Assembly (NCBI GenBank): GCA_020466095.1
Contig: CM035808.1
Location: forward strand, 39,066,395 to 39,130,394
Direction of reading: 5' to 3'
DNA length: 64,000 nucleotides
DNA from: Chlorops oryzae
Lineage: Eukaryota > Arthropoda > Insecta > Diptera > Chloropidae
Shown: positions 23,671 to 34,660 of the stretch, one piece after another
Layout of the letters: every line of letters starts with the position of its first letter
Position numbering within the stretch: the stretch's first letter is position 1
Notes under the pieces: generated by a model
Told to the model about the DNA's origin: nothing
Seen by the model: the letters and a program-made list of their open reading frames with translations, nothing else
Databases searched by the model: none
Position numbers and translations under genes: made by a program

Positions 23671-25380
23671 TTCTATACTCAAAAATGTCTCGTTTTGGAC
23701 TCCAGTCGCTGTGCTGTCACTAACACTTCTGAACATTCAATTTCCTCGACAATTGATTTAAGGGTTAACTTTTACAATTAATTTTGTACATAAAAAATTA
23801 TCGCATTTGCATTTTATTAATATAATTAAACTAAAGTCGCTTAATTAAAACCAATTAAATGAATCAAAAGCTCATCGAACGACCGTTCGCACTAAATTCG
23901 GATTCATTTCTTCTTCCAGTTATTCAGCTTATTTTATTCAATTTTTAAATCCACATTAACAGTCGATATTACACACTCAAGTAGATCAATTCAATCAAGA
24001 GGAAAAATTTCTGTCAAACGAAAAAAGAATTAAAAAAAAGGACGCATACAAAGTTTGAATTAAAAGCGTAAGTAAAAGCATGCCAACAACAAAAAGACCA
24101 ACAACAATGAGTACCAACTTCAGAAATCGCCATTAAAGTGAAGTGAAATTGCGCCTGCATTGCAGTCGTCGATTCAAGTAGAAATGCAATTACAGATTTT
24201 ATTAATTTATTGTGTCATCCTTAAACACGAACGCAGAAGCGCTTTTCACACGTTTATTGTAATTAATTGGGGAATTCAGTCTCCTCGCCATGACCGTTAC
24301 GGTGTGTTTGTTTGTGTGCGTTTTTGTGTGTCTATGTGTGTACCATGTATCTGGTATTGGTATTATTGGATCCATGTACGAGTGCGGCAATAATTCACTA
24401 CGCATTCACTCAGGGAGATATGTCTGCAATTGGATTGAACTAAGGTAAATGATTTTTGTTGAAAAAGTTTTTTGGTCGATTTCTATTTCAAAATAAACGT
24501 TTTTGACTGAGTCCTTTTAAGTGATAAGAGATTATAGAATAGCTTAAAAAATTGCAGTTCGTTCAGCAGTGAAATTATTTTTTCCATTAGACTTTTTTAT
24601 CGTGAAAGTACTATGATAGACACCCAGTTGCAAATTTTATGCTCTCCGGATTGATAATTTGAACATTACTAAGCGAGGGGATATCATAGACTTTTCCAAT
24701 CACTTTTACACATCTACTTTGTTCGAGTATGGCCGCTTTTGGTAGGCCTTCCCAATGCCTCTCATGAGCAGGCAGAATGTAGGGTGTTCAAAAATGTTTT
24801 GGTTCTTGCGTTTTGATTTTGCTTTTGCTTTTACATATTAGTTCAATCCTGAAAATATGCTTTGTTTTGATAAAAAACAAACGCTATTCTTTGAACACAT
24901 CACCTTTTCCCTGCTGAAATATTGCCAATAAAAGTAATGTCTATTGACATTGTTTGGGATACTTCAAGTGATGCATCGCTTAGTAGAGGATTTCCCCTTA
25001 TTTGCAACTGAGAAATTAATAGCGTCAACGAGTGTTTAGTCCCAGGTCACACTAACGCCACAGCTTGTGTCAGCATTTGAAATGCTCATTTGGCAGTGTG
25101 TGATGATAACACGAAATCCTGGTCAATAAAATAAGCTTAACTTACTTTTATTTATCCAAAGAGGATATTCAAGTGTTAAAATCTAATCTTAAGTGTTTTT
25201 AGAATTTATAAAAATGTTTAAAAATCTTTATATTGTTCACTTACCTACGTTTTTTGTTGTATGACTATTTAAAGTACATATTAAAAAATTAGTTTTAAAA
25301 ATGAACTGAAAATCTGAACATTTTTAAAGGTCCAGGGCGGTGAGTTGGGCAATTAAAAGAAAAATCTTCCGCCCTGCTTA
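23671..25380. other. Intergenic, no gene recognised
   Basis: No gene was recognised. A GT-rich stretch lies near 24300-24345. At about 25040-25110 a small, imperfect inverted pair (GTCACACTAACGCCA and GGCAGTGTGTGATG) may be a MITE remnant. Confidence 0.45.
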
Positions 25381-25388
25381 ATATCGCC

Positions 25389-26578
25389 CAGGGACGTAGC
25401 CAAGGGGGGGTTTTGGGTGTTAAAATGATGTAATCGAAGCTTTGTCAATTCATCCCGAAAACTACATATTTAATATTTCGTTTATTTTTTTTTTAAACTA
25501 TTATCAATATTATTTTCATTAATGTGAAATTTTGAATTATTAGTGGTACAGATTGTGAAATAATTCAAAACTTATCGGGATTATTTGTGATATATGAAAA
25601 AATGAAAATTACACTGTTCTGCAACGAAATCCTCCTTTAAAGTTTATTAGTGCTTCTGTTTGATTTTGTCTCCCGAAAAATTGAAAAATATCAAAAAAAT
25701 TATATCACGTAAGGATTTCGAGAAAATTCCGTTTCAAATTTTGAGCACCATTGCATCATTTAAATGTTACTCCAAAAAAAAAAAAAATATTCGTATTATT
25801 TTTTGAATAATTCGAATTTTTTCATTAATCACAAATAATTCCGATTATTTTTGAATTATTTCGTAATCGTAAACTTTTTATGTGCAGTTGTGTATGCAGA
25901 TAATCAAATACAGGCATGGCAGAACGCCGTTTACATGGGTATTTTACCCACTCGAAATTTTTCAAGTAAATATTTCACTCTGTAGGAATATCACGAAAGT
26001 TTTTCAATATTACTCCAAAAATTAATTTTTGGTGACATTTTGAGATCGAAAAAATTAATTAAGACAATCTGACTTATCCAAATATCGGGATTTACTATAT
26101 TCACCGACTACTTTCAGAAGTTTTAAAGATTATTTTTTTAAATGAAGTGTAAATTTTGGTTATGAAATGTGTAATATGAAATAATATTTTTATTATCTCT
26201 TAATGTACTTGATATTGGTATGTCGATTTTGTTGGAACTTTCCATACCACTGAACCACAGCAAAACACACTCTCGATCAACTACCCTCTCGGGTAAACTC
26301 TGTTCTGATTGTAAAAAATTATTAAAACTATTAATTAATAAAATCAGCAATGATTGTTTGGTTTGGTTTAAGTTATAAAATTTTCAGCAACTTTTATACG
26401 CACACTGTGGTGCTTCTTCTTTTGGAGTTCTGTTTCTTACTTTTTTATACTTTTGTTACGACTATCGGTTTCATAAGATTGTTTCGTATTGTTTCGAAAG
26501 AATGTAAATTGTTACGCAGCAAAAAATTGGAAATATAAAAACCCCCCCCCCCGTCTGAAAATCCTGGCTACGTGCCTG
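25389..26578. mobile_element. Non-autonomous hAT element with CAGGSACGTAGCCA ends
   Basis: The left end is CAGGGACGTAGCCAAGG. The right end, read inverted, is CAGGCACGTAGCCAGG. A perfect 8-bp duplication, ATATCGCC, flanks the element (25381-25388 and 26579-26586). A G run (7 on the left) and a C run (11 on the right) lie just inside the ends. Near 25545-25610 and 25800-25870 the interior has an inverted repeat around AATAATTC...GATTATTTGTGAT. The small frames inside have no transposase motif. The ends and duplication are typical of the hAT superfamily. Confidence 0.85.
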
Positions 26579-27066
26579 ATATCGCCCATTTACTTCAAGG
26601 ATGTTATATCGTAAAAAATATATTTTGAGACAATCGCGTTTAACGTTTTCAGTTAACTTGCACTTTGATGAAAAACGAAGGTATTTTTCTCTTCCCATAC
26701 ACCGAGAGTAAAAAGGTATTATATTAACGAAAAAATGCAGGTTAATAATAAACCGAAGTTCACGTCTAATTCGTTAGTTATTGTAGTATGCGGTCGATTC
26801 AACAGTACAAACACAGTCATATTAAGGATATAAGCTATCGCTGAAATGGAAATGCATTAAAAACTGTCTCGACGGTATAAATCAACTGTCACGCAGCTGC
26901 ACTGCGGAAATAAAAAATTTATTTTTTGCTTTGACTTTTTTACGCTTCTTTATGATTAGATATTACATTTTCTGTTATTCAAACAAATCTATTATTATTT
27001 TTCATAATATATTTATTTGTTTCTTAATTAAATCTTTTTCTCTTTCATCTCTTTAAATTTTCTCGC

Positions 27067-27143
27067 CTCGGCCGAGCCTTGAACCGCAAGACCACACATT
27101 AGCTGGGCTGAATCGTTTCTTAACCATTACGCTCAAACGATAC
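27067..27143 (-). repeat. tRNA-like module, family 1
   Basis: On the minus strand, GAGCGTAATGGTTAAGA fits an A box and GCGGTTCAAGGCTCGG fits a B box at about the right distance. Sister modules lie at 34321-34390 and 50878-50955, sharing TAATGGTTAAG and the GCCGAGGC end. The anticodon stem is not intact by eye, so this is a tRNA-derived SINE-type module and not a working tRNA gene. Confidence 0.5.
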
Positions 27144-27346
27144 GAATTTAATTGGTAGGTCAAAACGCTCACTTGAGCTTATCGGTTGCAAAATTTTTGC
27201 TTGAACATGAACCATTAAAAAAAATTAAATAAATTAAAATCTTAAAAATTTAGGAGAAAATTTTTGCCTTAAAAAACAACTACACTCTGAAAAAAAAAAA
27301 AAAACTTGTAATTAAAAAAAAAAAAATCAAAAAATTCCCGCCGCCA

Positions 27347-27415
27347 GCAGGGATAGAACCCCGTATCTCACGACGGTCAACACACAGCTTAAACGACTGA
27401 GCTATTGCACACTCC
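27347..27415 (-). repeat. tRNA-like module, family 2
   Basis: On the minus strand, TAGCTCAGTCGTTTAAGC is close to a canonical tRNA A box and D arm, and GGGGTTCTATCCC is close to a B box and T arm. Spacing fits a roughly 70-nt tRNA-derived body, but no good anticodon stem is seen. It is repeated almost unchanged in copy 2 (about 34590-34660). Confidence 0.55.
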
Positions 27416-27611
27416 GGAGACGGTTGATCAGAATGCGAACTTATACGTCTAAGTGAACGAAAGCGAATTTGAACATAAAAAGTGACTACTTTTCAACTGT
27501 TGATTTGACTTCCTTTTTCAGTGCATTTAACGGGGAATACAGTTAATTTGACCACTCTTACTTTAACTGTTCTAAGTGGTTGATTTAACAGTTCTTATTT
27601 CTCTCGGTGTA

Positions 27612-29255
27612 CAGAGAGTATACTAAGTATTAATACGAAGATTTTACACAATCTGAGGCATTTTTATACATGGAATATTTCCTGATCATTAATTCATAAA
27701 TCGTGGTTTTTGAGATATGACATCCTTAAAGAAAATGAGCGATATGATTTTGAAATTTCAAGATATGTGAAAAGAAAAATCATTAAAATTATTCTTGATC
27801 AGTAAAAATATAGTCCACGGGTTGTCATTTTTTTTCAAATAGTAACAATAATTGTTTTCCCATGATTATGCTAGGGATCATAGACAATTTTATGAAGAAA
27901 ACATGTGCCGAATTTCAAGACAATCGGTCTATTAAAAAACGATATAAGTATTTTGTCAAGAGACTAGAATAAATTTTTTTTTTTTTTTAGAGAAAATCTG
28001 CAATTCCGGCAGGAACCGCATAGTTGCGGACTAAAGCGGTTATAACTTTGCTGAATTTTTTTCAATTTCCTTTTTCTCAAAAGTATAAAATTAAAAAAAC
28101 ACTACACTTACTCATACCCCCTTAATCGAAAAAGCCTTGTACTTGTGTGACTGCGAACTAAGAACATTCCAGATCTTAATTAATTTTTAAAGGTTATTGT
28201 ATACCTTAAACATTGGTTTAATAAACTTTCTCATACCCTTGGATACTCAAAATATATTTAACCACTTCGAAAGGCTAAAAGAATTTTTTCCTTTGTTTGT
28301 GCCACATTGACCTTTTAGTATTTACTTATACCCTTCCGTCTTCCCACACGAAATTTTTTATTTAAAGCATTAATCTTAAAAGTATCTCACATTTTTGTTG
28401 AGCCCCTCGATGGCTGTTCTTCTGCATTTTTAATTGCTATAACAAGCACGCAAAGTTTGTCTGTTGGCAATGTTGTACCGACATGAAAAGCAAACAACAC
28501 TGCCCCAACGACGACTGTCCGTCTGATCGTTATACGTTATTCCAGCAATGTTAAAAAAAAAAAAAAAAAAAAATGAACACACTCGTAAATATATAAACAA
28601 GAAGATGTCTTTCGCTGGAAATTACATGGCGGCCAAAGTAAGTTATGTTAACGCATTTGCTTTACGCAATCGGCTGGAGAAAGTGGAAAATGCCAACAAC
28701 ACTTAAAAAAGGACCGCCGCACCGTGCCCCAAAAGGGCTTACGTGTCATCGCGCCTGCACGTGACGGAAATAAACAAGAGTTATGAACGCACTCGCTTCC
28801 TAGATCCGAGAATGTACATTTTCTGCTTACTTCGAAACAAAAACAATAATAATCATAATAATAAAAAGAAGTAAAAAATATATATTTATATATGTATGTA
28901 TGTATATAATAAGGAAAAAGAAAATGTAGTGACTGAAAATGTTTCTTAAAATTACCCAAAGCGAATACATACGTACATTGTAGCTCCGAAGATGAGCACT
29001 TATCGTGGCCATTCGAACAGCGGAAGTTGCAAAATGTTCCTCTGTTCATGCGTATCAATTTTCATTCAAAAAGCTTTTAATTTTATTGAAAATTATAAGA
29101 AGGCCAGGCCTTCACAGTGGCTAAGTCCCATAAAATCTAACTTCGATAAACTCACAGCTCCGGTGGGGAATTGACTCAAATGTACTATTTAACTACGTTT
29201 TTAAAGGGGCCAGGTCTTCATTTACCATGACCTTGTCCATTTTCGGTAAATGTGC
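27612..29255. other. Intergenic, no gene recognised
   Basis: No gene was recognised. A 21-A run occupies 28553-28573 and (TATG/TA)-rich sequence lies near 28877-28910. The 136-codon minus-strand frame at 28648-29058 has a Phe/Tyr/Ile-rich low-complexity core over that microsatellite and no domain. Confidence 0.45.
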
Positions 29256-29261
29256 CGCTTA

Positions 29262-30128
29262 TTTTTATACCCAGCGTAAGCGGGGTATATTAGTTTTGTG
29301 CAAATCTTGTAACAGGGAGAACTAAGCTCCGGAGATATAGAAAAATATTTATAAAAATGAACAGGATCACAAACTGAATCGATTTCGACATGTCCGTCTG
29401 TCCGTCCGTCCGTCCGTCCGTCCGTCCGTCTGTCCGTCTGTCCGTCTGTCCGTCTGTCCGTCCGTCCGTCCGTCCGTCCGTCCGTCCGTCCGGCTGTCCG
29501 TCCGTGGTCGGATCTCCTCTGAAACGGCTGGACCAATCAAGTCGAAATTTGACACACAGGTATATCGGGATATGAGTATGATCCTAAGTAAAAATGGGAG
29601 ACATTCGCCCACTGCCACGCCCACAAATGAATATAATGTGTTTTCAGTATAATGCTTGTAACTTGCGAACCACTCAACTAATTTCATTGATATTTGGTGT
29701 GCTGGTAAACTACAAAAAATGACATATCTTGGCAAAAAATGGACGTCGCCCTTCTCGAGCCACGCCCACAAATAAGCCCACAAATAAGGGTTTATCGTAA
29801 CTTGTGAAGTAAAAGGCGTAGAAGCTAAAAAAAAACGCAACATAGGTTGACCACGGCGAATGAAAGGTGTAGAAAAAAATATATATGACCCGCCCACTGC
29901 CACGCCCACAAATTGAGATTTTGCGTAACTTCCGAAGTAAAAGGTGCAGAAGCTTCAAATTCGCAACATATGTTGGCCAAGGTGAATGAAACGTGTAGGA
30001 AAATAGTTTATGTGGCCCGCCCAATGCCACGCTCACATATGGAAATTTTTCGTAACATAGAGCGCCAATAATGTCGGAACGCTGGGTATTTCAAAATCGG
30101 GCTTGACCGACTTTAGCTTTCTTACTTG
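29262..30128 (+). mobile_element. mini-me/DINE-like Helentron-type element, copy B
   Basis: It begins TTTTTATACCCAGCGTAAGC and has a long (GTCY)n tract (about 29392-29500, the longest in the window). It contains two GGGCGTGG-type tandem units and ends with a hairpin ATCGGGCTTGACCGACTT (first stem base changed) plus a CTTG tail at 30128. The frames of 104-180 codons crossing it translate (GTCY)n into Arg-Thr-Asp-Gly repeats and are not genes. It points towards copy C, with their hairpin ends 193 bp apart. Confidence 0.75.
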
Positions 30129-30321
30129 TTTTTAACTGTGGTTCGTTAAACAGAGCAAAAAATGAACCAGAAAACTGGTTAAATAAAAAGGAAAAACATA
30201 CAAAACGGCTTCAACAAGGAATACATTTAATTTTCACAATTTTTCTTGTTGGAAAAAATAAAGATTTTCCTTTTGAATCAACCATATTTCAGGTTGAATT
30301 GAAATGAAAACTAACTTTCAA
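30129..30321. other. Spacer between convergent copies B and C
   Basis: It contains AGAGCAAAAAATGAACCAG and AACTGGTT near 30150-30180. Similar words appear inverted at about 31715-31760 (AACCAGTTTTCTTTTG, TTTTTGTTCTGCTC). The spacer and the sequence right of copy C may be the two ends of an older element into which copy C inserted. Confidence 0.35.
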
Positions 30322-31365
30322 CAAGTAAGAAAGCTAAAGTCGGTCAAGCCCGACTTTAAAATACCCAGCGTCCCGACATAATGAGTGCACTATGTTTTCC
30401 TTTTCTATTTGTGGGCGTGGCAGTGGGAGGGCCACATAAATTATTTCCCTACAACTTTCATTCGCCTTGGTGAACCTATGTTGCGAATTTGAAGCTTCTA
30501 CGCGTTTTACTTCGGAAGTCACGAAAAATCTTCATTTGTGGGCGTGGCAGTGGGCGGGCCACATAAAATTTTTACCTACACCTTTCATTCGCCTTGGTGA
30601 ACCTATGTTGCGAATTCGAAGCTTCTACGCCTTTTACTTCGGAAGTTACGAAAAATCTTCATTTGTGGGCGTGGCAGCGGGCGGGCAAGTTAAATTTTTT
30701 CCCTACACCTTTCGTTTGCCTTGGTCAACCTATGTTGCGAATTTGAAGTGTCTACGCCTATTAATTCGGAAGTTACGAAAAATCTCCATTTGTGGGCGTG
30801 GAAGTGGGCGGGCCATATAAATTTTTTTCCTATACCTTTCATTCGCCTTGGTCAACCTATGTTGCGAATTTGAACCTTCTACGCCTTTTACTTCACAAGT
30901 TACGATAAGCCCTTATTTGTGGGCGTGGCTCACGGAGGGCGGCGTCCATTTTTGCCAGGATATGTCCCTTTTCGTAGTTTACCAGTACACCAAATATCAA
31001 TGGAATGTGTTGAGTGGTTCGCAAGATACAAACAATTTACTGAAAACACATTATATTAATTTGTGGGCGTGGCAGTGGGCGGATGTCTTCCATTTTTACT
31101 TAGGATCATACTCGGATTCCCATATACCTGTGTGCCAAATTTCGACTTGATTGGTCCAGCCGTTTCGGAGGAGATCCGACCACGGACGGACGGACAGACG
31201 GACGGACGGACGGACGGACGGACGGACAGACGGACATGTCTAAATCGATTCAGTTTTTGATCATGATCATTTCTATATATATATGTCTATATCTCCGGAG
31301 CTTAGTTCTCCCTGTTACAAGATTCGCACAAAACTAATATACCCCGCTTACGCTGGGTATAAAAA
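30322..31365 (-). mobile_element. mini-me/DINE-like Helentron-type element, copy C
   Basis: The structure is that of copy A but with four tandem units of about 126 bp (each containing GGGCGTGG, near 30410, 30536, 30664 and 30790) plus two diverged ones (30917, 31062). The hairpin end is on the left (AAGTCGGTCAAGCCCGACTT, 30337-30356). The (GTCY)n core, seen as GGAC/AGAC, is at 31184-31235. The right end is GCTTACGCTGGGTATAAAAA. No coding capacity. Confidence 0.75.
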
Positions 31366-31840
31366 TGGATTTAAATTTAAATTGTTGAACCAACCACGGA
31401 CATAATTGAAATGACAAGATAATTTTTAAAATAAAAAAAATTTTTTAAAATACCTATACAAGAAGAAATGTCAAAACAAATTTACTTAACGTTCAAAGCA
31501 AATGGCCATAGAGCACTCTGCTGAACGTTACCCCAAAAATAGCCATCGGATGGCCTTCATCCGATTTTGCCACTCTGCTTTCGCAATTCTTAAAAAAAGT
31601 TCTAAGATGAATACATATCTTATATGTCCTATTTTATAAAACAAATGAGAATTATACCGAACGAAAAGAAATGTAATTAAACATATTTCCTTTCAAATCA
31701 ACCAAAAATCTTGTTGACTCAACCAGTTTTCTTTTGAAATTTTTGTTCTGCTCGAAAATCAAAAGGAGTGTGAATAACAATGCGCCCTTTAAAAAAATCA
31801 TGCTTACGTTCGCTCAGTGTAGAAGAAGTCATAATATGAC
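31366..31840. other. Intergenic; possible right half of an older element
   Basis: Apart from the inverted words shared with 30150-30180, nothing is recognised. Confidence 0.35.
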
Positions 31841-32314
31841 TTCCAGACTGTCAACTTAAAATCTGAATATAGCTCCTTAAGTTGAATTTAGAAAATACCC
31901 TTTCAGACTGTAAATTCTGAGTTTACGAGCTCACACGCCTGTTCGAACTTAAATTAGATGTTTGCTTTGATTGATCGAAAAGATATCGTGGTATAGTGGA
32001 TAGGCCTCCGCCTTGGAACCCGAAAGGCTGAGGTTCGAATCCGGGCGCAAACAAGATTAATTGGGGAGAAAGATATTTTATTTATTTTTATTATTAAAAC
32101 AATCGAAAATTCATTTCACCTCTAAAGATTTGAAAAAAGAAGCAAACAGGTATTTTCATCGTTGTCAAAAAAGGTAGTGAAATGTAAGGGTTGCAGCAAC
32201 GAATGCCTAAACTCATGAGTTTATTTCTGAATTTAAATACCCTAAACTCAGTTTAAACTCACTAGTAAAGTCTACTTAAGGTACTAAATTCAGTTTAACG
32301 CAATAGTCTGGAAA
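31841..32314. repeat. TIR repeat (TTCCAGACTR ends) with a tRNA-like insert
   Basis: The left end, TTCCAGACTGTC, and the inverse of the right end, TTCCAGACTATT, match. The similarity resumes further in: CTGAATATAGCTCCTTAAG on the left against CTGAATTTAGTACCTTAAG inverted on the right. No clear target duplication is seen. A tRNA-like module occupies 31983-32050. No coding capacity. Confidence 0.5.
31983..32050 (+). repeat. tRNA-like module
   Basis: GTGGTATAGTGGATAGG fits a tRNA A box/D arm, and GGCTGAGGTTCGAATCCGGG carries a B box (GGTTCGAATCC). A GCCTT/AAGGC stem is present but encloses nine bases rather than seven, and the T arm does not pair well. A decayed tRNA gene or tRNA-derived SINE head fits better than a working tRNA. 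Confidence 0.5.
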
Positions 32315-32431
32315 CCATATAAGATTTCATCTTGAGAATGGAAATTTGGGGTGAGAACGATTAGTTTTTGTAGCTTTCAAAGATATCCAGTATGAGCGAC
32401 TTATGAAGAGAAGAATGGAAAACTGGATATA

Positions 32432-33542
32432 CAGGGTGTTCCGTAGCTGAGTGCTTTTCTCTATAGGGTTGATAGAAAAGGTCATTGTGAACAAAAAATC
32501 GTATGGGAGGGGGCTCCCAAAATCCACCCCTGAGGAGTTATAAGGGAAAGAAAGAAATTTGCAGTTGTTTCAGAAAAAAAAATTTTCACGCCTAAACGTT
32601 TGAATCCAAGATAAAAATTTTAATCCAGTTTGACAGAGAATTGTCAGACCTTTCTAGGCGTGTAAAATAGTCTTATACTTTTTTGCAGCTTCAAGGGTAT
32701 TTTTGCCATCAAAGTCAAAATTTTGAAATATTTTAACCTTTTTTTGATTTTGAGAGCTATTTTGGGATGAAAAAGGTCTAATTAGCACATACTTTTCTCA
32801 TTTTTTTCCGAATCTGCAATAAACTCCTTTTAAAACCTTGGTACATTTGTCATACCTTATTAGCGGTTTAACCTCAGGAAAAATAGGATTTAAAAACGAG
32901 TTTGAACTTTTTTAAAAATCAATTTAAATAATCTCAGCAAAAAATTACCAATTTTTCCAGTTAAAGTTCGTATAATTTTAAACCAAAATTTGCCTTAAAT
33001 AAGAAATTGCTGGCTGGCCATTGTAAGCCAAAGATTGCTCTTTTAAGAAATTCATCACATTAAAAAAAGTTGAAGTTCGTTTTTAAATCTCATTTTTTCG
33101 ATGGTTAAACCGCAAATAAGGTATGACATATGCCGTAAAGTTTTAAAGAAAATTTAACGTAATTTGGATAAAAATGAGAAAATTATGTGTTAATAAGACC
33201 TTTTTCATACCAAAATGGCTCCCAAAGTAAAAAAAATTGAAAGTTTTTTCCAGAAATTTTGACTTTGAACGTTTATTTTTCCCTCAACGGGTCAAAGTTT
33301 TACCATCAGTTTAATTTTTTTTAAAAGCCCATACAATTGGCTTTCAAACGACATTAAATTTTTTCTACGATTAACCATTATCGTGGGATAATTTTTTTTT
33401 TTAGACTTACTGCCTAAAAACTTTAAGGCGCTATAACTCCTCAGGGTTATATTTTAGACACCCCCTCCCGTACGATTTTTTGTTCACAATGACCTTCTCT
33501 ATCAACCCTATAGAGAAAAGCACTCAGCTACGGAACACCCTG
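32432..33542. mobile_element. 1.1-kb foldback element, CAGGGTGTTCCG ends, TA-flanked
   Basis: The ends CAGGGTGTTCCGTAGCTGAG and its inverse are flanked by TA (32430-32431 and 33543-33544). The first roughly 90 bp of each arm are almost perfect inverses. Similarity continues with decay along the whole length: GGTTTAACC-containing blocks near 32868 and 33105, and TAAGGTATGACATATG-like blocks near 32850 and 33118. The centre lies near 32985, giving arms of about 500 bp. There is no transposase. This is a long foldback MITE. Confidence 0.8.
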
Positions 33543-33544
33543 TA

Positions 33545-33993
33545 TAGTCGAAGATATGGACTTTTGAATGGATGAACGAAAGGGTGTATTTGGGAACTTT
33601 CGGAAAGACGAACTGCCAAAACTGACATATGAAATGCATGTATGTATATTGAACATAATACACACAGAAAAATATGACCCCATAAAATCGATAAGATCCC
33701 CTTGTTGAGCGATTTTATAGATAAATCTGCTTAAACTATATGAATAATATGCTTTTTCTATTGAGAAAACTCTTTGAATGTATAGAGGAAATTTTATTGA
33801 AACATTTTAATAGATATCCTCATATATTTAATGTGAATAACTTATTATTTCTGTTGAAGAATATGGAAAACTTCTTGATATATACCACGTTTATACGGAC
33901 ACATATGCCGGTTTGATTGAAACTGCTTTAACTCAGAACGCATCCATAAACCGGTTTTCGAAACGTTTTGAAAGTTCGAAGTGTGTTGAGTCT
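33545..33993. other. Flank of the second TIR copy; possible older element
   Basis: CCACGTTTATACGGAC at about 33887 is weakly inverted as GTTCGTGTAAACAAGGT near 35010. The CACCGAGAG element may have inserted into an older TIR element. Support is thin. Confidence 0.25.
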
Positions 33994-34320
33994 TACACCG
34001 AGAGAAAAAGGTAGTTATATTAACTGAAAAAGCAGGTTAAAATAACCGAGCTCACCGTTAATTCTTAGCTTATGTGTAGTAGCGGTCGATTCAACAGTAC
34101 AAACACAGTCAATAGGGATATAACTACCTGATGGTTGATATAACTTTCTCGCGGTTAAATCAACTGTCACCAGCGACTGGGAAAAAAAAATTTATTTTTT
34201 GCTTTGACTTTTTTTTACCTTCTTTTATTAATATTTTTTTTTATTAAATTATTATAGTTTTTCTTTATTTATTTGTTTCTTTTTAAATCTTTTTCTCTTT
34301 CATCTCTTCAAATTTTCTCG

Positions 34321-34390
34321 CCTCGGCCGAGCCTTGAACCGCTGACCACCAGATCGCTGGGAGAACGTCTTAACCATTACGCTAAACGAA
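34321..34390 (-). repeat. tRNA-like module, family 1
   Basis: On the minus strand, TTTAGCGTAATGGTTAAGACG matches the A-box side of the module at 50878, and GCGGTTCAAGGCTCGGCC supplies the B box. This copy looks less decayed than the one at 27067. No functional anticodon arm is recognised. Confidence 0.55.
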
Positions 34391-34589
34391 CGAATTTAAT
34401 TTGTTGGTCAAAATGCTCACTTGAGCTTATGGTTGCAAAATTTTTTGCTTGAAAATGAACCATTAAAAAAATTAAATAAATTAAAATCTTAAAAATTTAG
34501 GAGAAAATGTTTGCCTTAAAAAACAACTACACTCTGAACAAAAAAAAAAAACTGTAATTAAAAAAAAAAATCCAGAAAAATTCCCGCCG

Positions 34590-34660
34590 CCAGCAGGGAT
34601 AGAACCCCGAATCTCACGACGGTCAACTCACAGCTTAAACAACTGAGCTATTGATAACTC
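34590..34660 (-). repeat. tRNA-like module, family 2
   Basis: The A-box side reads TAGCTCAGTTGTTTAAGC on the minus strand and the B-box side GGGGTTCTATCCC. It is the near-identical partner of 27347-27415. Confidence 0.55.

Larger units (their letters stand above)
26700..27609. mobile_element. TIR element (CACCGAGAG ends) carrying two tRNA-like modules, copy 1
   Basis: The inverted ends are CACCGAGAG, with TA on both sides (26698-26699 and 27610-27611). Two Pol III-like modules lie inside on the minus strand (see 27067 and 27347). The right 450 bp are nearly identical to copy 2 at 34400-34855. The left 250 bp match only with many small insertions and losses. No transposase is present. TA flanks suggest a Tc1/mariner-type mechanism, though TA could also be part of the ends. 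Confidence 0.7.

Noticed and set aside
29222..29909. Open frames of 104-180 codons rich in Arg-Thr-Asp-Gly
   Set aside because: They translate the (GTCY)n microsatellite and repeat units of the mini-me-like element; the same happens in its other copies with different frames.
31983..32050. Functional tRNA gene
   Set aside because: A and B boxes are good but the anticodon loop is too long and the T arm does not pair; listed as a tRNA-like module instead.
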